Part shown: positions 15,440 through 25,654 of the stretch, piece after piece
How positions within the stretch are numbered: the first letter of the stretch is position 1
How the letters are laid out: every line of letters begins with the position of its first letter
NCBI RefSeq assembly: GCF_028290025.1
Contig: NZ_JAQGKQ010000081.1
Span: 1 to 64,000 of the forward strand
Direction: 5' to 3'
Source: Cypionkella sp.
GTDB lineage: Bacteria; Pseudomonadota; Alphaproteobacteria; Rhodobacterales; Rhodobacteraceae
DNA: 64,000 nt
Position numbers and translations under genes: made by a program
The notes under the pieces: generated by a model
Seen by the model: the letters and a program-made list of their open reading frames with translations, nothing else
Database searches by the model: none
Told to the model about the DNA's origin: nothing

Positions 15440-17245
15440 TCAATCTGTTGGCGTTTTTTGCACATTCAAGACATAGGTGCCGGGGGCTGCGCACAGCACC
15501 GGACTGCCCGAATCACCCGGAATGCGCGCGGAGATTTGCTTGCCAGATTGCTTGGCCAACCACTCTCCCCAGCTAGGCCACCAGCTGCCTTGGTTGAAGG
15601 TGGCCTCTGCCATCCAATCATCAGGCGCACCCGCTACGTCACCCTCTTTGGTGTAGTGGCCGTACTTGCCCTTCGACGGCGGGTTGATGATACCCGCGAC
15701 ATGCCCCGATTGCGAGACGATGAAGGTCTTGTCCGCCGAGCCCATCTGTTTGAAGCCGTTAAAGCTGCCGCGCCAATGCGCGATATGATCGGTTTCGCAG
15801 GCAACCGCGCAGACGGGTATCTGGATGTCTTCCAAGCTGACCTTGTGGCCAAACACCTTGTAAGTGCCCTCTGCCAGCCCGTTGTCTTGGCAGAGTCCGC
15901 GCAGATATTCGATCGCCATCTTGCAGGGCAAATTGGTGCCGTCGCCGTTCCAATACAGCAGATCAAACGCAGGCGGAGCCTCGCCCATCATATAAGATTT
16001 GATCGCGGGGGCGTAAATCAGATCGTTCGAGCGCAGATAGCTGAAGGTGCGGCTCATAAAGGTTTTCGACAACATGCCGTCCGCATTGCTTTGCCGCTCA
16101 ATGCCGTCGAGAAAGTCGTTGTCTAGGAAAACGCCAACCTCACCGGGATCAGAGAAATCGGTGAGCATGGTGAAGAAGGTCGCCGACTTCACCGAAGTAT
16201 CCCCGGCGCGGTACAGATGTGACAGCGCCAGCGACAACGTGGTGCCTGCAATGCAATAGCCGACGGTATTAATCTGCGCCTGATCCGTGATCCGGCGCAC
16301 TTCTGCCATCGCGGTAAGATAGCCTTCGCGAATGTAATCATCCATGCCAACGTCAGCATAAGACGCATCCGGGTTGACCCATGAGACGACGAACAGCGTG
16401 AAGCCTTGGTCAGCGATCCACTTGATCAGGCTATTCTGCGGCTTCAAATCCATCACATAGAATTTGTTGATCCACGGCGGGAAGATCAGCAGCGGCGTTT
16501 GAAAAACTTTTTTAGTCGTCGGCGCGTACTGAATCAGTTCCAGCATCCGATTGCGGAACACCACAGAGCCGGGGGTGGTGGCGATATTCTCGCCCAGCAC
16601 AAACGCCTCTCGGTCGGCCAACGTCACCGCCACCTCGCCGTTGTTGGCCTCTATATCGCTCACAAGGTTCTCCAGCCCGCGCACAAGGCTTTCGCCATCG
16701 GTCGCCAGTGCCTTTTCCAAAGCGTCAGGATTGGTGCCAAGAAAGTTGGTCGGCGACAGCATATCGACGATCTGCTTGGTGAAGTATTCGATGCGCTTTT
16801 TGTCACCGGGATCAATCGACTCGAGATCAGCAACGGCGTTCTGCACCGCCTCGGCGTTGAACAGATATTGTTGTTTGAGGTAGTTGAAGGCGGGATGGGT
16901 ATCCCACAGCGGATTGGAAAACCGGCGATCTTTCGGGCCGGGATCAGCGGGGACGCGAATCTCACCACTCGCCAAGGCAGCTTGCGCCTCAACGTAATGC
17001 TTCATCGTCTTGCCCCAATAGGCGATCTGCTGCTCCAACACCTTACCGGGGTTTTGCATCATGCCTGCCAGATAGGCGGCAGCTGCCTTCATGTAGATTT
17101 CCTGCCCCGGACCCTGCACGCCCGGGTCTGAGAGTTTTTTCTGCGCCAAAGCCGCCATAAGACGCGCTGACAATGCTTCAATTTTGGCAAGATTAGCGGT
17201 CATCTTCTCTAATTTTGCAGTTGCAGCATTGTCTTCGGTTGTCAT
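15440..17245 (-). CDS. phaC: Class I poly(R)-hydroxyalkanoate synthase
   Basis: PPWINKFYVMDLKPQNSLIKW, GYCIAGT lipase-like box, NQGSWWPSWGEWL. Confidence 0.94.
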   Translation of the reverse strand: MTTEDNAATAKLEKMTANLAKIEALSARLMAALAQKKLSDPGVQGPGQEIYMKAAAAYLAGMMQNPGKVLEQQIAYWGKTMKHYVEAQAALASGEIRVPADPGPKDRRFSNPLWDTHPAFNYLKQQYLFNAEAVQNAVADLESIDPGDKKRIEYFTKQIVDMLSPTNFLGTNPDALEKALATDGESLVRGLENLVSDIEANNGEVAVTLADREAFVLGENIATTPGSVVFRNRMLELIQYAPTTKKVFQTPLLIFPPWINKFYVMDLKPQNSLIKWIADQGFTLFVVSWVNPDASYADVGMDDYIREGYLTAMAEVRRITDQAQINTVGYCIAGTTLSLALSHLYRAGDTSVKSATFFTMLTDFSDPGEVGVFLDNDFLDGIERQSNADGMLSKTFMSRTFSYLRSNDLIYAPAIKSYMMGEAPPAFDLLYWNGDGTNLPCKMAIEYLRGLCQDNGLAEGTYKVFGHKVSLEDIQIPVCAVACETDHIAHWRGSFNGFKQMGSADKTFIVSQSGHVAGIINPPSKGKYGHYTKEGDVAGAPDDWMAEATFNQGSWWPSWGEWLAKQSGKQISARIPGDSGSPVLCAAPGTYVLNVQKTPTD

Positions 17246-17268
17246 TTTTACTTTCGCCTCTATTCTTT

Positions 17269-17279
17269 CTGCTATGCAG
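17269..17279. promoter_or_regulatory. PhaR-type box CTGCtatGCAG between phaC and phaZ
   Basis: Exact CTGCN3GCAG in the divergent intergenic region. Confidence 0.6.
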
Positions 17280-17350
17280 CATAGTTCGCCCTACCCTTGA
17301 TGGGGGCGCTGCGACCGGGCCGGGGCCCTATCCCCGCAAGGACTTTGTCG

Positions 17351-18634
17351 ATGAAGTATATGGCGACCTACGACCTGATGGAAAGCATTCGTAACACCAA
17401 TGAGTGGATGGGCGCCACCGCGCGGGCGATGGCATCCTACCCGGCGTTCTCGATGACGATGAACCCGATGTTGAATGTGATGGCGGCGTGGGGCGAAGTG
17501 ACCGAGCGCAGCTTCGGGCGGATGGTGACCAAGCCGGATTGGGGCATCCGCTCGATCCCCGGACCAGAGGCGCAGGATCACCTGATTGACGTTACAGTTG
17601 TGGTGAAACGTGCCTTTGGCGATCTGGTGCATTTCGCGGTGCGAAGGCGGGCACCGATGGCGCGTAAAGTGCTGCTGGTGGCACCAATGTCGGGGCATTA
17701 CGCGACGCTGCTGCGCTCGACCGTCAACAGCCTGCTGCCCGACGCCGATGTATATATCACCGATTGGCACAACGCCCGCGACATTCCGGTGTCGGAGGGC
17801 AAGTTCGATATCGAAGATTACACGCTGTATCTGGTCGAGTTCATGCGGGCGCTTGGCCCCGATACCCATGTCATCGCAGTTTGCCAGCCTGCACCCTTGG
17901 CCTTGGCCGCGACGGCTTATCTCGCAGCGGAAGACCCCGATGCGCAGCCACGTTCGCTGACGCTGATCGGCGGGCCGATTGATCCAGATGCGGCAGCGAC
18001 TGATGTGACCGACTTTGGCCGCCGAATCACCATGGGCCAGTTGGAGCAGATCGCTATCCAGCGCGTCGGCTTCAAATACAAAGGCGTGGGCCGTCTGGTC
18101 TATCCGGGTATGCTGCAGCTGCAAAGTTTCATGTCGATGAATGCCGAACGGCACAAGAAAGCCTTCAGCGATCAGATCATGCGGATCGCACAGGGCGAGG
18201 CTTCTGATCACGACGCCCACAACCGCTTTTACGATGAGTATCTGGCGGTGATGGATATGACATCCGAGTTCTATCTTTCCACGGTTGAGCGCATCTTCAA
18301 GAACCGCGAAATCGCGAAGAATGAGTTTATGGTTGCGGGCAAGCGCGTCGATATCGGTGCGATCACCAAAGTTGCCGTAATGACGGTGGAAGGTGCTGAG
18401 GATGATATCTCAGCGCCAGGCCAATGCGTTGCGGCTTTGGCAATGCTGACTGGCCTGCCTGACAGCAAGAAGACTCAGCATCTGGAGCCCGGCGCGGGAC
18501 ATTACGGCATCTTCGCGGGCAAAAGCTGGCGGCTGAATATCCGGCCCTTGGTTTTAAACTTCATCGACGCCCATTCCGGCACGCCGAAAGTGGCGAAACT
18601 TGCCGCCGTCAAGACCGCGCCGAAAGCTCTCTGA
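17351..18634 (+). CDS. phaZ: Intracellular polyhydroxyalkanoate depolymerase
   Basis: MKYMATYDLMES...VLLVAPMSGHYATLLRSTV...VYITDWHNARDIPVSEGKFDIEDY; start trimmed to ATG 17351. Confidence 0.92.
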   Translation: MKYMATYDLMESIRNTNEWMGATARAMASYPAFSMTMNPMLNVMAAWGEVTERSFGRMVTKPDWGIRSIPGPEAQDHLIDVTVVVKRAFGDLVHFAVRRRAPMARKVLLVAPMSGHYATLLRSTVNSLLPDADVYITDWHNARDIPVSEGKFDIEDYTLYLVEFMRALGPDTHVIAVCQPAPLALAATAYLAAEDPDAQPRSLTLIGGPIDPDAAATDVTDFGRRITMGQLEQIAIQRVGFKYKGVGRLVYPGMLQLQSFMSMNAERHKKAFSDQIMRIAQGEASDHDAHNRFYDEYLAVMDMTSEFYLSTVERIFKNREIAKNEFMVAGKRVDIGAITKVAVMTVEGAEDDISAPGQCVAALAMLTGLPDSKKTQHLEPGAGHYGIFAGKSWRLNIRPLVLNFIDAHSGTPKVAKLAAVKTAPKAL

Positions 18635-18689
18635 CTTGCTAATCTCAGACTGGGCCAGTTTCACATTGGCCCAAATACTCTGGAGGTTC

Positions 18690-18704
18690 GGGGGGCTAGC
18701 CCCC
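18690..18704. repeat. REP-like palindrome GGGGGGCTAGCCCCC joined to gene-end repeat copy a
   Basis: Palindrome plus adjacent TTTCACATTGGCCCAAATACT (reverse complement of AGTATTTGGGCCAATGTGAAA). Confidence 0.6.
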
Positions 18705-18709
18705 GGCCT

Positions 18710-19426
18710 CTACCTGAGCATCATCGGCCCAGCGAGAAACTCCGCAATCGCCCGCGACACCACTTCCGGCTGCTCCAAACTGGCCAGGTGCCCAGCCGCC
18801 TCAATCACCAAAAGCTTGCCATAGGGCATCAGGTTGGCAGTGAACTCCTGCCTGCGCATCGGCACAAGCGTATCCGCCTCACCCGCGATCACCAGAACCG
18901 GCAGCTTCACCCGCCGCATGGTTTTCTGCTGATCTGGCCTGCGTTGCAGCGCGCGCGATTGCCGCAAGAACACGCCCTCGCCCAGCCCCATCGCCATATC
19001 CTGCACCAGCGCCATAATCTCATCGCGCCACGGTGCATCGACCAGCGCCGACAGCGGCAGCTCTTGCCGCATCGCCTCGGCCAACCGCCCCGATTTCGCC
19101 GCCACTATCCGGGCCTCGCGCGCGGCGGCGGCTTGCGGCGGCTCTGACAGCGGATCGGTCGCCATCAGCACCACCCGGCTGACCCGATCTGGAATGCGCC
19201 GGATCAGATCGAGCGCAATATCACCGCCAAGTCCATGCCCGAGCAGCGCAAATTTCTCGGGCAGTCCGGGCAGAATAGCCTCCGACATCTGCTCCACCGT
19301 TTCGCCCACGGTTGGCAACACCACCTGCATCGGCCGCCATGCCCCCAGTTGCACCATCTGCGGTAAGAACAGCCGCGCGTCGGCCATCAAACCGGGGATC
19401 AGCACCAAGGGCTCTGCCAGCGGCAT
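18710..19426 (-). CDS. Alpha/beta fold hydrolase
   Basis: LVLIPGLMADARLF; FALLGHGLGGDIALDL nucleophile elbow; C-terminal GHLASLEQPEVV. Confidence 0.85.
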   Translation of the reverse strand: MPLAEPLVLIPGLMADARLFLPQMVQLGAWRPMQVVLPTVGETVEQMSEAILPGLPEKFALLGHGLGGDIALDLIRRIPDRVSRVVLMATDPLSEPPQAAAAREARIVAAKSGRLAEAMRQELPLSALVDAPWRDEIMALVQDMAMGLGEGVFLRQSRALQRRPDQQKTMRRVKLPVLVIAGEADTLVPMRRQEFTANLMPYGKLLVIEAAGHLASLEQPEVVSRAIAEFLAGPMMLR

Positions 19427-20181
19427 CAGATGTTGGCTTTCAGCACATCGGCCACGGCATCGGTGATCAGCGCAAGGCAGGCCGGGGTTGAGAACCGATG
19501 ATCCGCCCCCTTCACCAGTGTCAGCCGAATATCCTCGCCCTGCGCATGGTCGAGTAGCCGCAGCGCGACCGATGGCGGTACATCAATGTCATCGGTGCCT
19601 TGCAGCAGGCGTGTCGGGAAATTCAGGCGCAAAGCATCGCGCAACACCAGCCGATTGCGGCCTTCCTCTATCAAATGCCGGGTGATGATATAGGGCGCAT
19701 CTGAATACTCCGACGGCAAAGCGATCTGGCCTTTATCCATCAATTCAGCGCGTTGCGCCTCAGTCGCGCTGGCCCACATGCTGTCTTCTGTAAAATCCGG
19801 TGCCGCCGCGATGCCGACCAGCCCCGCAATCCGCTCAGGGATTGCCTTGGCAACCAGCAGCGCAATCCAACCGCCCATAGACGAGCCAACCAGCACCAAC
19901 GGCCCGGAAGTCACCGCATTGATCACCGCCAAAGCGTCTTCAAACCAATCGCCAATCGCACCATCCAGAAACTCGCCCGACGACACACCATGCCCCGAAT
20001 AATCCAACCGCAGGATACCACGCCCCGCGGCCTTAGCCCAATCCTGCAAATAGACCGCCTTGGTGCCGCTCATATCCGACTTGAAGCCGCCCAGAAACAC
20101 CACGCACGGCCCCTGCCCTTCTGTGAAATGATAGGCAATCCGGCGGCCTTGCGGCGTGGTCAACTGATGCGGTTCGGTCAT
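19426..20181 (-). CDS. Alpha/beta hydrolase
   Basis: VLVGSSMGGWIALL nucleophile motif; ADHRFS catalytic His region; start trimmed to ATG 20181. Confidence 0.86.
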   Translation of the reverse strand: MTEPHQLTTPQGRRIAYHFTEGQGPCVVFLGGFKSDMSGTKAVYLQDWAKAAGRGILRLDYSGHGVSSGEFLDGAIGDWFEDALAVINAVTSGPLVLVGSSMGGWIALLVAKAIPERIAGLVGIAAAPDFTEDSMWASATEAQRAELMDKGQIALPSEYSDAPYIITRHLIEEGRNRLVLRDALRLNFPTRLLQGTDDIDVPPSVALRLLDHAQGEDIRLTLVKGADHRFSTPACLALITDAVADVLKANI

Positions 20182-20306
20182 TTTGCCTCGCTTTTTGCCA
20201 AGCATAGCCGCGGAGCGTTGACAACACCACGCACCATAGGCAAAACCCCGCCCACATAACCCGCAACCGGGCGTTTCGTAGGCGCCAAAACGACGAGGAG
20301 GACTGC

Positions 20307-22253
20307 ATGTCCCAGATTTCCCTAACATTCCCTGATGGCAATAAGCGCGACTATTCCGCTGGCGTCACCGCTGGCGAGGTGGCTGCGTCGATCTCGACCA
20401 GCCTTGCCAAAAAAGCCATCTCAGCCAGGGTCAACGGCGCGCATTACGATCTGCAATGGCCGATCCCGCAGGATGCCAGCATCGCCATCCACACGCTTGC
20501 CGATGACGCGCAGGCGTTGGAACTGATCCGCCATGACGCAGCCCATATCATGGCCCGCGCGGTGCAGGAAATCTGGCCGGATGTGAAAGTCACCATCGGC
20601 CCGGTGCGCGATTACGGTTGGTTCTATGATTTCGACCGCGCGGAACCCTTCACGCCGGAAGACCTCGGCCAAATTGAAGCCCGCATGAAGCAAATAATCG
20701 CCGCCCGCGATCCCGTGAAAACTGAAATCTGGGACCGCGCTCGTGCGATCAAATTCTACGAAGATAAAAACGAACCGTTCAAGGTTGAGCTGATCAACCG
20801 CATCCCCGCTGGCGAGGATTTGCGGATGTATTGGCACGGGAATTGGCAGGATTTCTGCCGTGGCCCGCATTTCGCCCACACCGGCCAAGTCCCTGCGGAT
20901 GGCTTCAAGCTAACGCATGTGGCTGGCGCCTATTGGCTCGGCGATGCCAGCCGCCCGATGTTGCAGCGCATATATGGTCTGGCGTTCAAAAACCGCGATG
21001 ATCTGAAAGCCCACATGACCATGCTGGAGGAGGCCGCCAAACGCGACCACCGTAAGCTTGGCCGTGAGATGGACCTGTTCCACATCCAAGACGAAGCCCC
21101 CGGCATGGTGTTCTGGCACCCGCATGGCTGGACAATTTACCGTCAGCTCGAAGATTACATGCGCGGCCGCCAAAAGGCGGCGGGCTACAAAGAAATCAAG
21201 ACGCCACAAGTGGTTGATCGGGTTTTGTGGGAGAAATCTGGCCACTGGGAAGCCTACCGCGAGAATATGTTCATCGTCGAAGTTGACGAAGAAGGCGCGA
21301 AAGAAAAACGCATCAACGCGCTGAAACCGATGAACTGTCCCTGCCATGTACAGATATTCAACCAAGGCTTGAAGTCTTACCGCGACCTGCCGCTGCGTCT
21401 GGCCGAATTCGGCTCCTGCCACCGCTACGAATCCTCCGGCTCCATGCACGGTTTGATGCGGGTGCGCGGCTTCACGCAAGACGACGCGCATATATTCTGC
21501 ACCGAGGATCAGATCCAATCCGAATGCGCCAGCTTCATCGCGCTGCTGTCGAGCGTCTATAAAGATCTGGGCTTCGATAAATTTGACATCAAACTCTCCA
21601 CCCGCCCCGATGTCCGCATCGGCTCGGATGAAACCTGGGATAAGGTCGAGGGCGCTCTGACCAGTGCCATCGAAAACCTTGGCCTGCCCTATGAGATCAA
21701 TCCCGGCGATGGCGCTTTTTACGGCCCGAAACTCGATTTCAAGCTGACCGACGCTATTGGCCGCGAATGGCAATGCGGCACCTTCCAGGTTGATCCAAAC
21801 CTGCCGAACCGGCTGGATGCAGAATATGTTGGCGAGGATGGCGCGAAACACCGCCCCTACATGCTGCACCGCGCGATCCTCGGATCGTTCGAGCGTTTCA
21901 TCGGCATCCTGATCGAAAACTACGCCGGAAAACTGCCGTTCTGGCTGGCCCCGCGTCAGGTGGTAGTGGCCGCGATCGTGTCCGACGCTGACCCGTTTGT
22001 GCATGAGATCACCAATGCGCTGATCAAAGCAGGCGTGCGGGCCGAAGCTGACACCCGCAACGAAAAGATCAACTACAAGGTGCGTGAACACTCGGTGGGC
22101 AAGGTTCCGGTGATCCTCGCCGTGGGGATGAAAGAGGTCGAAGATCGCACAGTTTCAGTGCGCCGCTTGGGCGACAACCGAACCGAAACGATCAGCCTCG
22201 ATCAAGCTTTGGCCGAGTTTGGTTTTGCCGCCCTACCGCCGTCAGGTCACTAA
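20307..22253 (+). CDS. thrS: Threonyl-tRNA synthetase
   Basis: TGS domain, class II motifs ([34 protein letters not shown]). Confidence 0.97.
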   Translation: MSQISLTFPDGNKRDYSAGVTAGEVAASISTSLAKKAISARVNGAHYDLQWPIPQDASIAIHTLADDAQALELIRHDAAHIMARAVQEIWPDVKVTIGPVRDYGWFYDFDRAEPFTPEDLGQIEARMKQIIAARDPVKTEIWDRARAIKFYEDKNEPFKVELINRIPAGEDLRMYWHGNWQDFCRGPHFAHTGQVPADGFKLTHVAGAYWLGDASRPMLQRIYGLAFKNRDDLKAHMTMLEEAAKRDHRKLGREMDLFHIQDEAPGMVFWHPHGWTIYRQLEDYMRGRQKAAGYKEIKTPQVVDRVLWEKSGHWEAYRENMFIVEVDEEGAKEKRINALKPMNCPCHVQIFNQGLKSYRDLPLRLAEFGSCHRYESSGSMHGLMRVRGFTQDDAHIFCTEDQIQSECASFIALLSSVYKDLGFDKFDIKLSTRPDVRIGSDETWDKVEGALTSAIENLGLPYEINPGDGAFYGPKLDFKLTDAIGREWQCGTFQVDPNLPNRLDAEYVGEDGAKHRPYMLHRAILGSFERFIGILIENYAGKLPFWLAPRQVVVAAIVSDADPFVHEITNALIKAGVRAEADTRNEKINYKVREHSVGKVPVILAVGMKEVEDRTVSVRRLGDNRTETISLDQALAEFGFAALPPSGH

Positions 22254-22265
22254 GACTCTGCCCAA

Positions 22266-22298
22266 TTTCACATTGGTCTAAATATCCCCGCCGGAGGC
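22266..22298 (-). repeat. Gene-end repeat copy b: GCCTCCGGCGGGGATATTTAGACCAATGTGAAA
   Basis: Matches dispersed copies elsewhere in the window. Confidence 0.65.
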
Positions 22299-22405
22299 TT
22301 CGCGACTACAGCGTAACCTTCCGGCGGCAATCCACCGACAACAGCCCAACCCACCCCGGCAGCGCCGCCGAGTGGTGGCTCGATGCCACCCGAGGCGGCA
22401 CCTGC

Positions 22406-22801
22406 TTAATGCGTATCGGGTTGCCGCGCAGCCAATGCCAGCACGCCGCCAAGCCCACACATCGCAATCGGGAACATCGTGAACACGCCAAAACCGAAGG
22501 CGACAAAGATCCCTACCGCAGCCGCCAGCATCAAGATCCCCGCAGGGATATTCTGCGACCGCGCCATCGCAGCACCCGCAATCGCAAGGATCGGCGCTAG
22601 AAAGCTCGCGAATTTGATCATCGCCGGATGATCGACTTGCTGGCCAAAGTCGCCGATCGCGCCGTTCTTGGCGATAAACTCGGTGTATCCATAGCCAAAA
22701 AACCCAACAATCATGGCCAAAACGCCGCCAATAAGCCCTAAAGTCAGTGCAGCGTTTCTCACCCGAATCTCCGTGCTTGATTTTCGCCTTAGGTTTGGCA
22801 T
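22406..22801 (-). CDS. Hypothetical membrane protein (multiple TM helices)
   Basis: Hydrophobic segments TLGLIGGVLAMIVGFFGYGY, LAPILAIAGAAMA, GILMLAAAVGIFVAFGFGVF. Confidence 0.7.
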   Translation of the reverse strand: MPNLRRKSSTEIRVRNAALTLGLIGGVLAMIVGFFGYGYTEFIAKNGAIGDFGQQVDHPAMIKFASFLAPILAIAGAAMARSQNIPAGILMLAAAVGIFVAFGFGVFTMFPIAMCGLGGVLALAARQPDTH

Positions 22802-22911
22802 GATTTGACCAGTGACGACAGACTTTCTGAACGCCTGTTTTGGCCCGGAAGACCTGGAGTGCGCGGCCCGTGGCAATATCGCCCCGGGAGGGTTGAGATA
22901 GGAGAGACGGC

Positions 22912-23118
22912 ATGCCTACCGGCACCGTAAAATGGTTCAATAGCACAAAGGGCTACGGTTTTATTGCGCCCGATGATGGTGGGAAGGATGTTTTCGTTCA
23001 TGTCTCGGCGGTTGAACGCGCCGGACTAAAGGGCCTGAATGATAACCAGAAAATAGGCTTCGAGCTGCAATCTGGTCGCGATGGCAAAGAATCTGCAGGC
23101 GATCTACGCTTACTGTAG
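22912..23118 (+). CDS. cspA: Cold-shock protein
   Basis: GTVKWFNSTKGYGFIAPDDGGKDVFVHVSAVERAGL. Confidence 0.95.
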   Translation: MPTGTVKWFNSTKGYGFIAPDDGGKDVFVHVSAVERAGLKGLNDNQKIGFELQSGRDGKESAGDLRLL

Positions 23119-23128
23119 GGATAGAAAG

Positions 23129-23150
23129 CGGCCCTTGCGGGGGCCGTTTT
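23129..23150 (+). terminator. Terminator of csp
   Basis: CGGCCC-ttgcgg-GGGCCG-TTTT. Confidence 0.8.
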
Positions 23151-23167
23151 CCTTATAAGAGCGCACT

Positions 23168-23491
23168 CTATAAAAGCGCTGCCTGCACGGCATCGTCCCA
23201 GCCGAGGTAAAACTTGCCATCGGCATCAATCACTGGCCGTTTCATCACCGCCGGTTGCGCAGCAATTTGCGCTTCCGGGTCAGAGGCTTTCAGAAACTCG
23301 CCAAAGCCGCGATAAGTGGTTGATTGCTTGTTGACCACGCGGTCGCCAAATTCCATCACAATCTTGTCTATCTCGGCCTCACTCAGGGGTTCTGCGCGAA
23401 TGTCGCGAAAAGTCACGTCGCGGCCTGCCGCCTCCAGGGCTTTGATTGCCTTTTTGCAAGTGTCGCAGGTGGAAATACCGTAAAGGATCAT
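23168..23491 (-). CDS. ArsC/Spx-family protein
   Basis: MILYGISTCDTCKKAIKALEAAG...MKRPVIDADGKFYLGW. Confidence 0.88.
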   Translation of the reverse strand: MILYGISTCDTCKKAIKALEAAGRDVTFRDIRAEPLSEAEIDKIVMEFGDRVVNKQSTTYRGFGEFLKASDPEAQIAAQPAVMKRPVIDADGKFYLGWDDAVQAALL

Positions 23492-23892
23492 TGGGTGCCC
23501 TTGAATATCATCTTGGTCAACGCAACGCCGCCCCAAGCAGAAATTGCGGTCAAAAGACTGCCCCAGATCACGTCGGTCGCGACCATCTCAAGGCTCCATG
23601 CCTTCATAATCGCATAGCTGGTAAATTCATAGGTGCCGTAGGCCATCGCCCCTAAAATCATGGCGGGGAGCAGGATCGGGGTATCAGACTTCAAGGCGGG
23701 CAGCGAAATCAGATAAAGCAGACCGGCAATATAAGCTGCATAAAACGCCGCCGCAGGGAAGTAGCGGATGGTTGGCAACAATTGGTCGCCAAGGTGGCGG
23801 CGAAACAGCGGTTGCATATGAAAGGTCAACATCAGGCCGTCCAAGATCAGAAAAATCAGCGCAGTTAGAATATAGAGGCTGACAATGTGCAT
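23488..23892 (-). CDS. DUF2177 family membrane protein
   Basis: FLILDGLMLTFHMQPLFRRHLGDQL...GTYEFTSYAIMKAWSLEMVATDVIWGSLLTAISA. Confidence 0.85.
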   Translation of the reverse strand: MHIVSLYILTALIFLILDGLMLTFHMQPLFRRHLGDQLLPTIRYFPAAAFYAAYIAGLLYLISLPALKSDTPILLPAMILGAMAYGTYEFTSYAIMKAWSLEMVATDVIWGSLLTAISAWGGVALTKMIFKGTQ

Positions 23893-24045
23893 GGGGCTCT
23901 CCTTCTCCGCACGGAAGATAGAGTGCGGCCCGGAATTGGGAAGGGCTTGCGCGGCCCCAAAATTGCGACCCATTTTCTATTGCTGTGTCGCCGCGTGACG
24001 AGGGCGCGGTAGCAAAGATCTAACACAGCACCCGAACGCTGCTTA

Positions 24046-24522
24046 TCAGCGCCGCAGATATTCGGTCAAAACGCAGCGGGGACCATCAGCGCGCAGCAGC
24101 ATCTCGGGCAGTTGTCGCCAGTCTGCGGCATCAAAATCCGGGAAGAAAGCGTCGGCCTCAGCGATTTCGAGGTCGATTTCGGTGATCAATAGTCGATCCG
24201 CCAACGGCAACAGCGCGCGGAAAATACCTTCCCCGCCAATACCGTAGCTGCGCGCATGGCCTTGCGCACGCGCAAAGCTTAGGGCGGATTCTGGTGTGGC
24301 AAAGACATGTTCTGTCAGTGCGCTATCCGACGAGACCACGCAATTCAGACGGTTTTTCAGCGGCTTGAATGGCAAACTCTGCCATGTTTTCCGGCCCATA
24401 ATCAGTGCGCCACCAGTGGTTTCACGCTTGAACAGCGCCAGATCTTCCGGCGCATACCAAGGGATCAGATTGTCTTTGCCGATGGCACCATTGCGCGCAC
24501 GCGCGACGACGAGACTTAGCAT
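24046..24522 (-). CDS. folA: Dihydrofolate reductase
   Basis: LVVARARNGAIGKDNLIPWYAPEDLALFKRETTGGALIMGRKTWQSLPFKPL. Confidence 0.95.
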   Translation of the reverse strand: MLSLVVARARNGAIGKDNLIPWYAPEDLALFKRETTGGALIMGRKTWQSLPFKPLKNRLNCVVSSDSALTEHVFATPESALSFARAQGHARSYGIGGEGIFRALLPLADRLLITEIDLEIAEADAFFPDFDAADWRQLPEMLLRADGPRCVLTEYLRR

Positions 24523-24535
24523 GACACCTGCCCCC

Positions 24536-25369
24536 TCATACTGCCACCGGGGCTTTGATCGCGGGCTCTGGATCGTAGTTCAGCACCTCAAAATCTTCGT
24601 ACCGAAACTCGAAAATAGAGCTCACCTGCCGCTTGATCCGCAACACTGGTAGCGGTTTTGGCCTACGCGCAAGCTGGGTTTGTACCTGATCCATATGGTT
24701 GGAATAAATATGCGCGTCACCCATGGTGTGAATGAAATCGCCCGGCTCGTACCCCGTCACATGCGCCAGCATGGTCTGCAACAACGCATAAGACGCGATG
24801 TTAAACGGCACGCCCAAGAACATATCGGCCGAGCGTTGGTAGAGTTGCAGGTGCAGTTTGCGGCCAACAATCCGCACTTGCCACAAAGTATGGCACGGCG
24901 GCAGCGCCATATTTGGCACTTCCGCAGGGTTCCAAGCCGACACGATCAGTCGGCGACTGTCAGGTGTCTTGCGGATCGCCGCGACCAGATCGGCGATCTG
25001 ATCGACGCTGTCGGCATAAAACACTGGGCGGCCCGAGGCATCGTCGCCCGCTGGGGTCAGCTTTGGAAACCTCCGCCATTGCGCACCATAGACCGGGCCA
25101 AGATCGCCGTTTTCATCTGCCCATTCATCCCAAATGCCAACACCGTTGGCCTTGAGGTAGCCAATGTTGGTATCGCCGTTCAAGAACCACAACAGCTCGT
25201 GAATGATGGATTTCAAGTGCAACTTCTTGGTGGTCACCAGCGGGAAGCCGTCGGCAAGATTATAGCGGGTCTGCATGCCGAAATGCGAAATCGTGCCGGT
25301 TCCGGTGCGATCGGTGGAGCGTTCGCCTTCGTCCAGCACCCTGCGAAGTGCGTCGAGATAGTGTTGCAC
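24536..25369 (-). CDS. thyA: Thymidylate synthase
   Basis: [45 protein letters not shown] active-site Cys. Confidence 0.97.
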   Translation of the reverse strand: MQHYLDALRRVLDEGERSTDRTGTGTISHFGMQTRYNLADGFPLVTTKKLHLKSIIHELLWFLNGDTNIGYLKANGVGIWDEWADENGDLGPVYGAQWRRFPKLTPAGDDASGRPVFYADSVDQIADLVAAIRKTPDSRRLIVSAWNPAEVPNMALPPCHTLWQVRIVGRKLHLQLYQRSADMFLGVPFNIASYALLQTMLAHVTGYEPGDFIHTMGDAHIYSNHMDQVQTQLARRPKPLPVLRIKRQVSSIFEFRYEDFEVLNYDPEPAIKAPVAV

Positions 25370-25654
25370 GTTGATGTCCGCCCGCTATTAAAAGCAGCAT
25401 TTCAGCTGACTCGCGACCATCGCTGACCGCAGGTTTTAAACTCAACCTGTATATAGCCACGAAGCCGCAGCCGCGTATAGCTGTGAAGCCAGGCAGACGC
25501 TTTTGCGGAAGCAATTTTTCGCCGTGGCAAAGCTTAGTGATGCGAAGCGGGCACAGCGGGGAAAGATCAAGTCACTTTCGCTAATCTGCTTTGACTTTCA
25601 AGGGTTTTGCACGCAAAGTTGATGTGTATTGTGGCAGAACCGAGGCGAATTGGC

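Noticed and set aside
20910-22091. 393-aa minus-strand ORF antisense to thrS
   Set aside because: Shadow ORF; thrS motifs are on the + strand.
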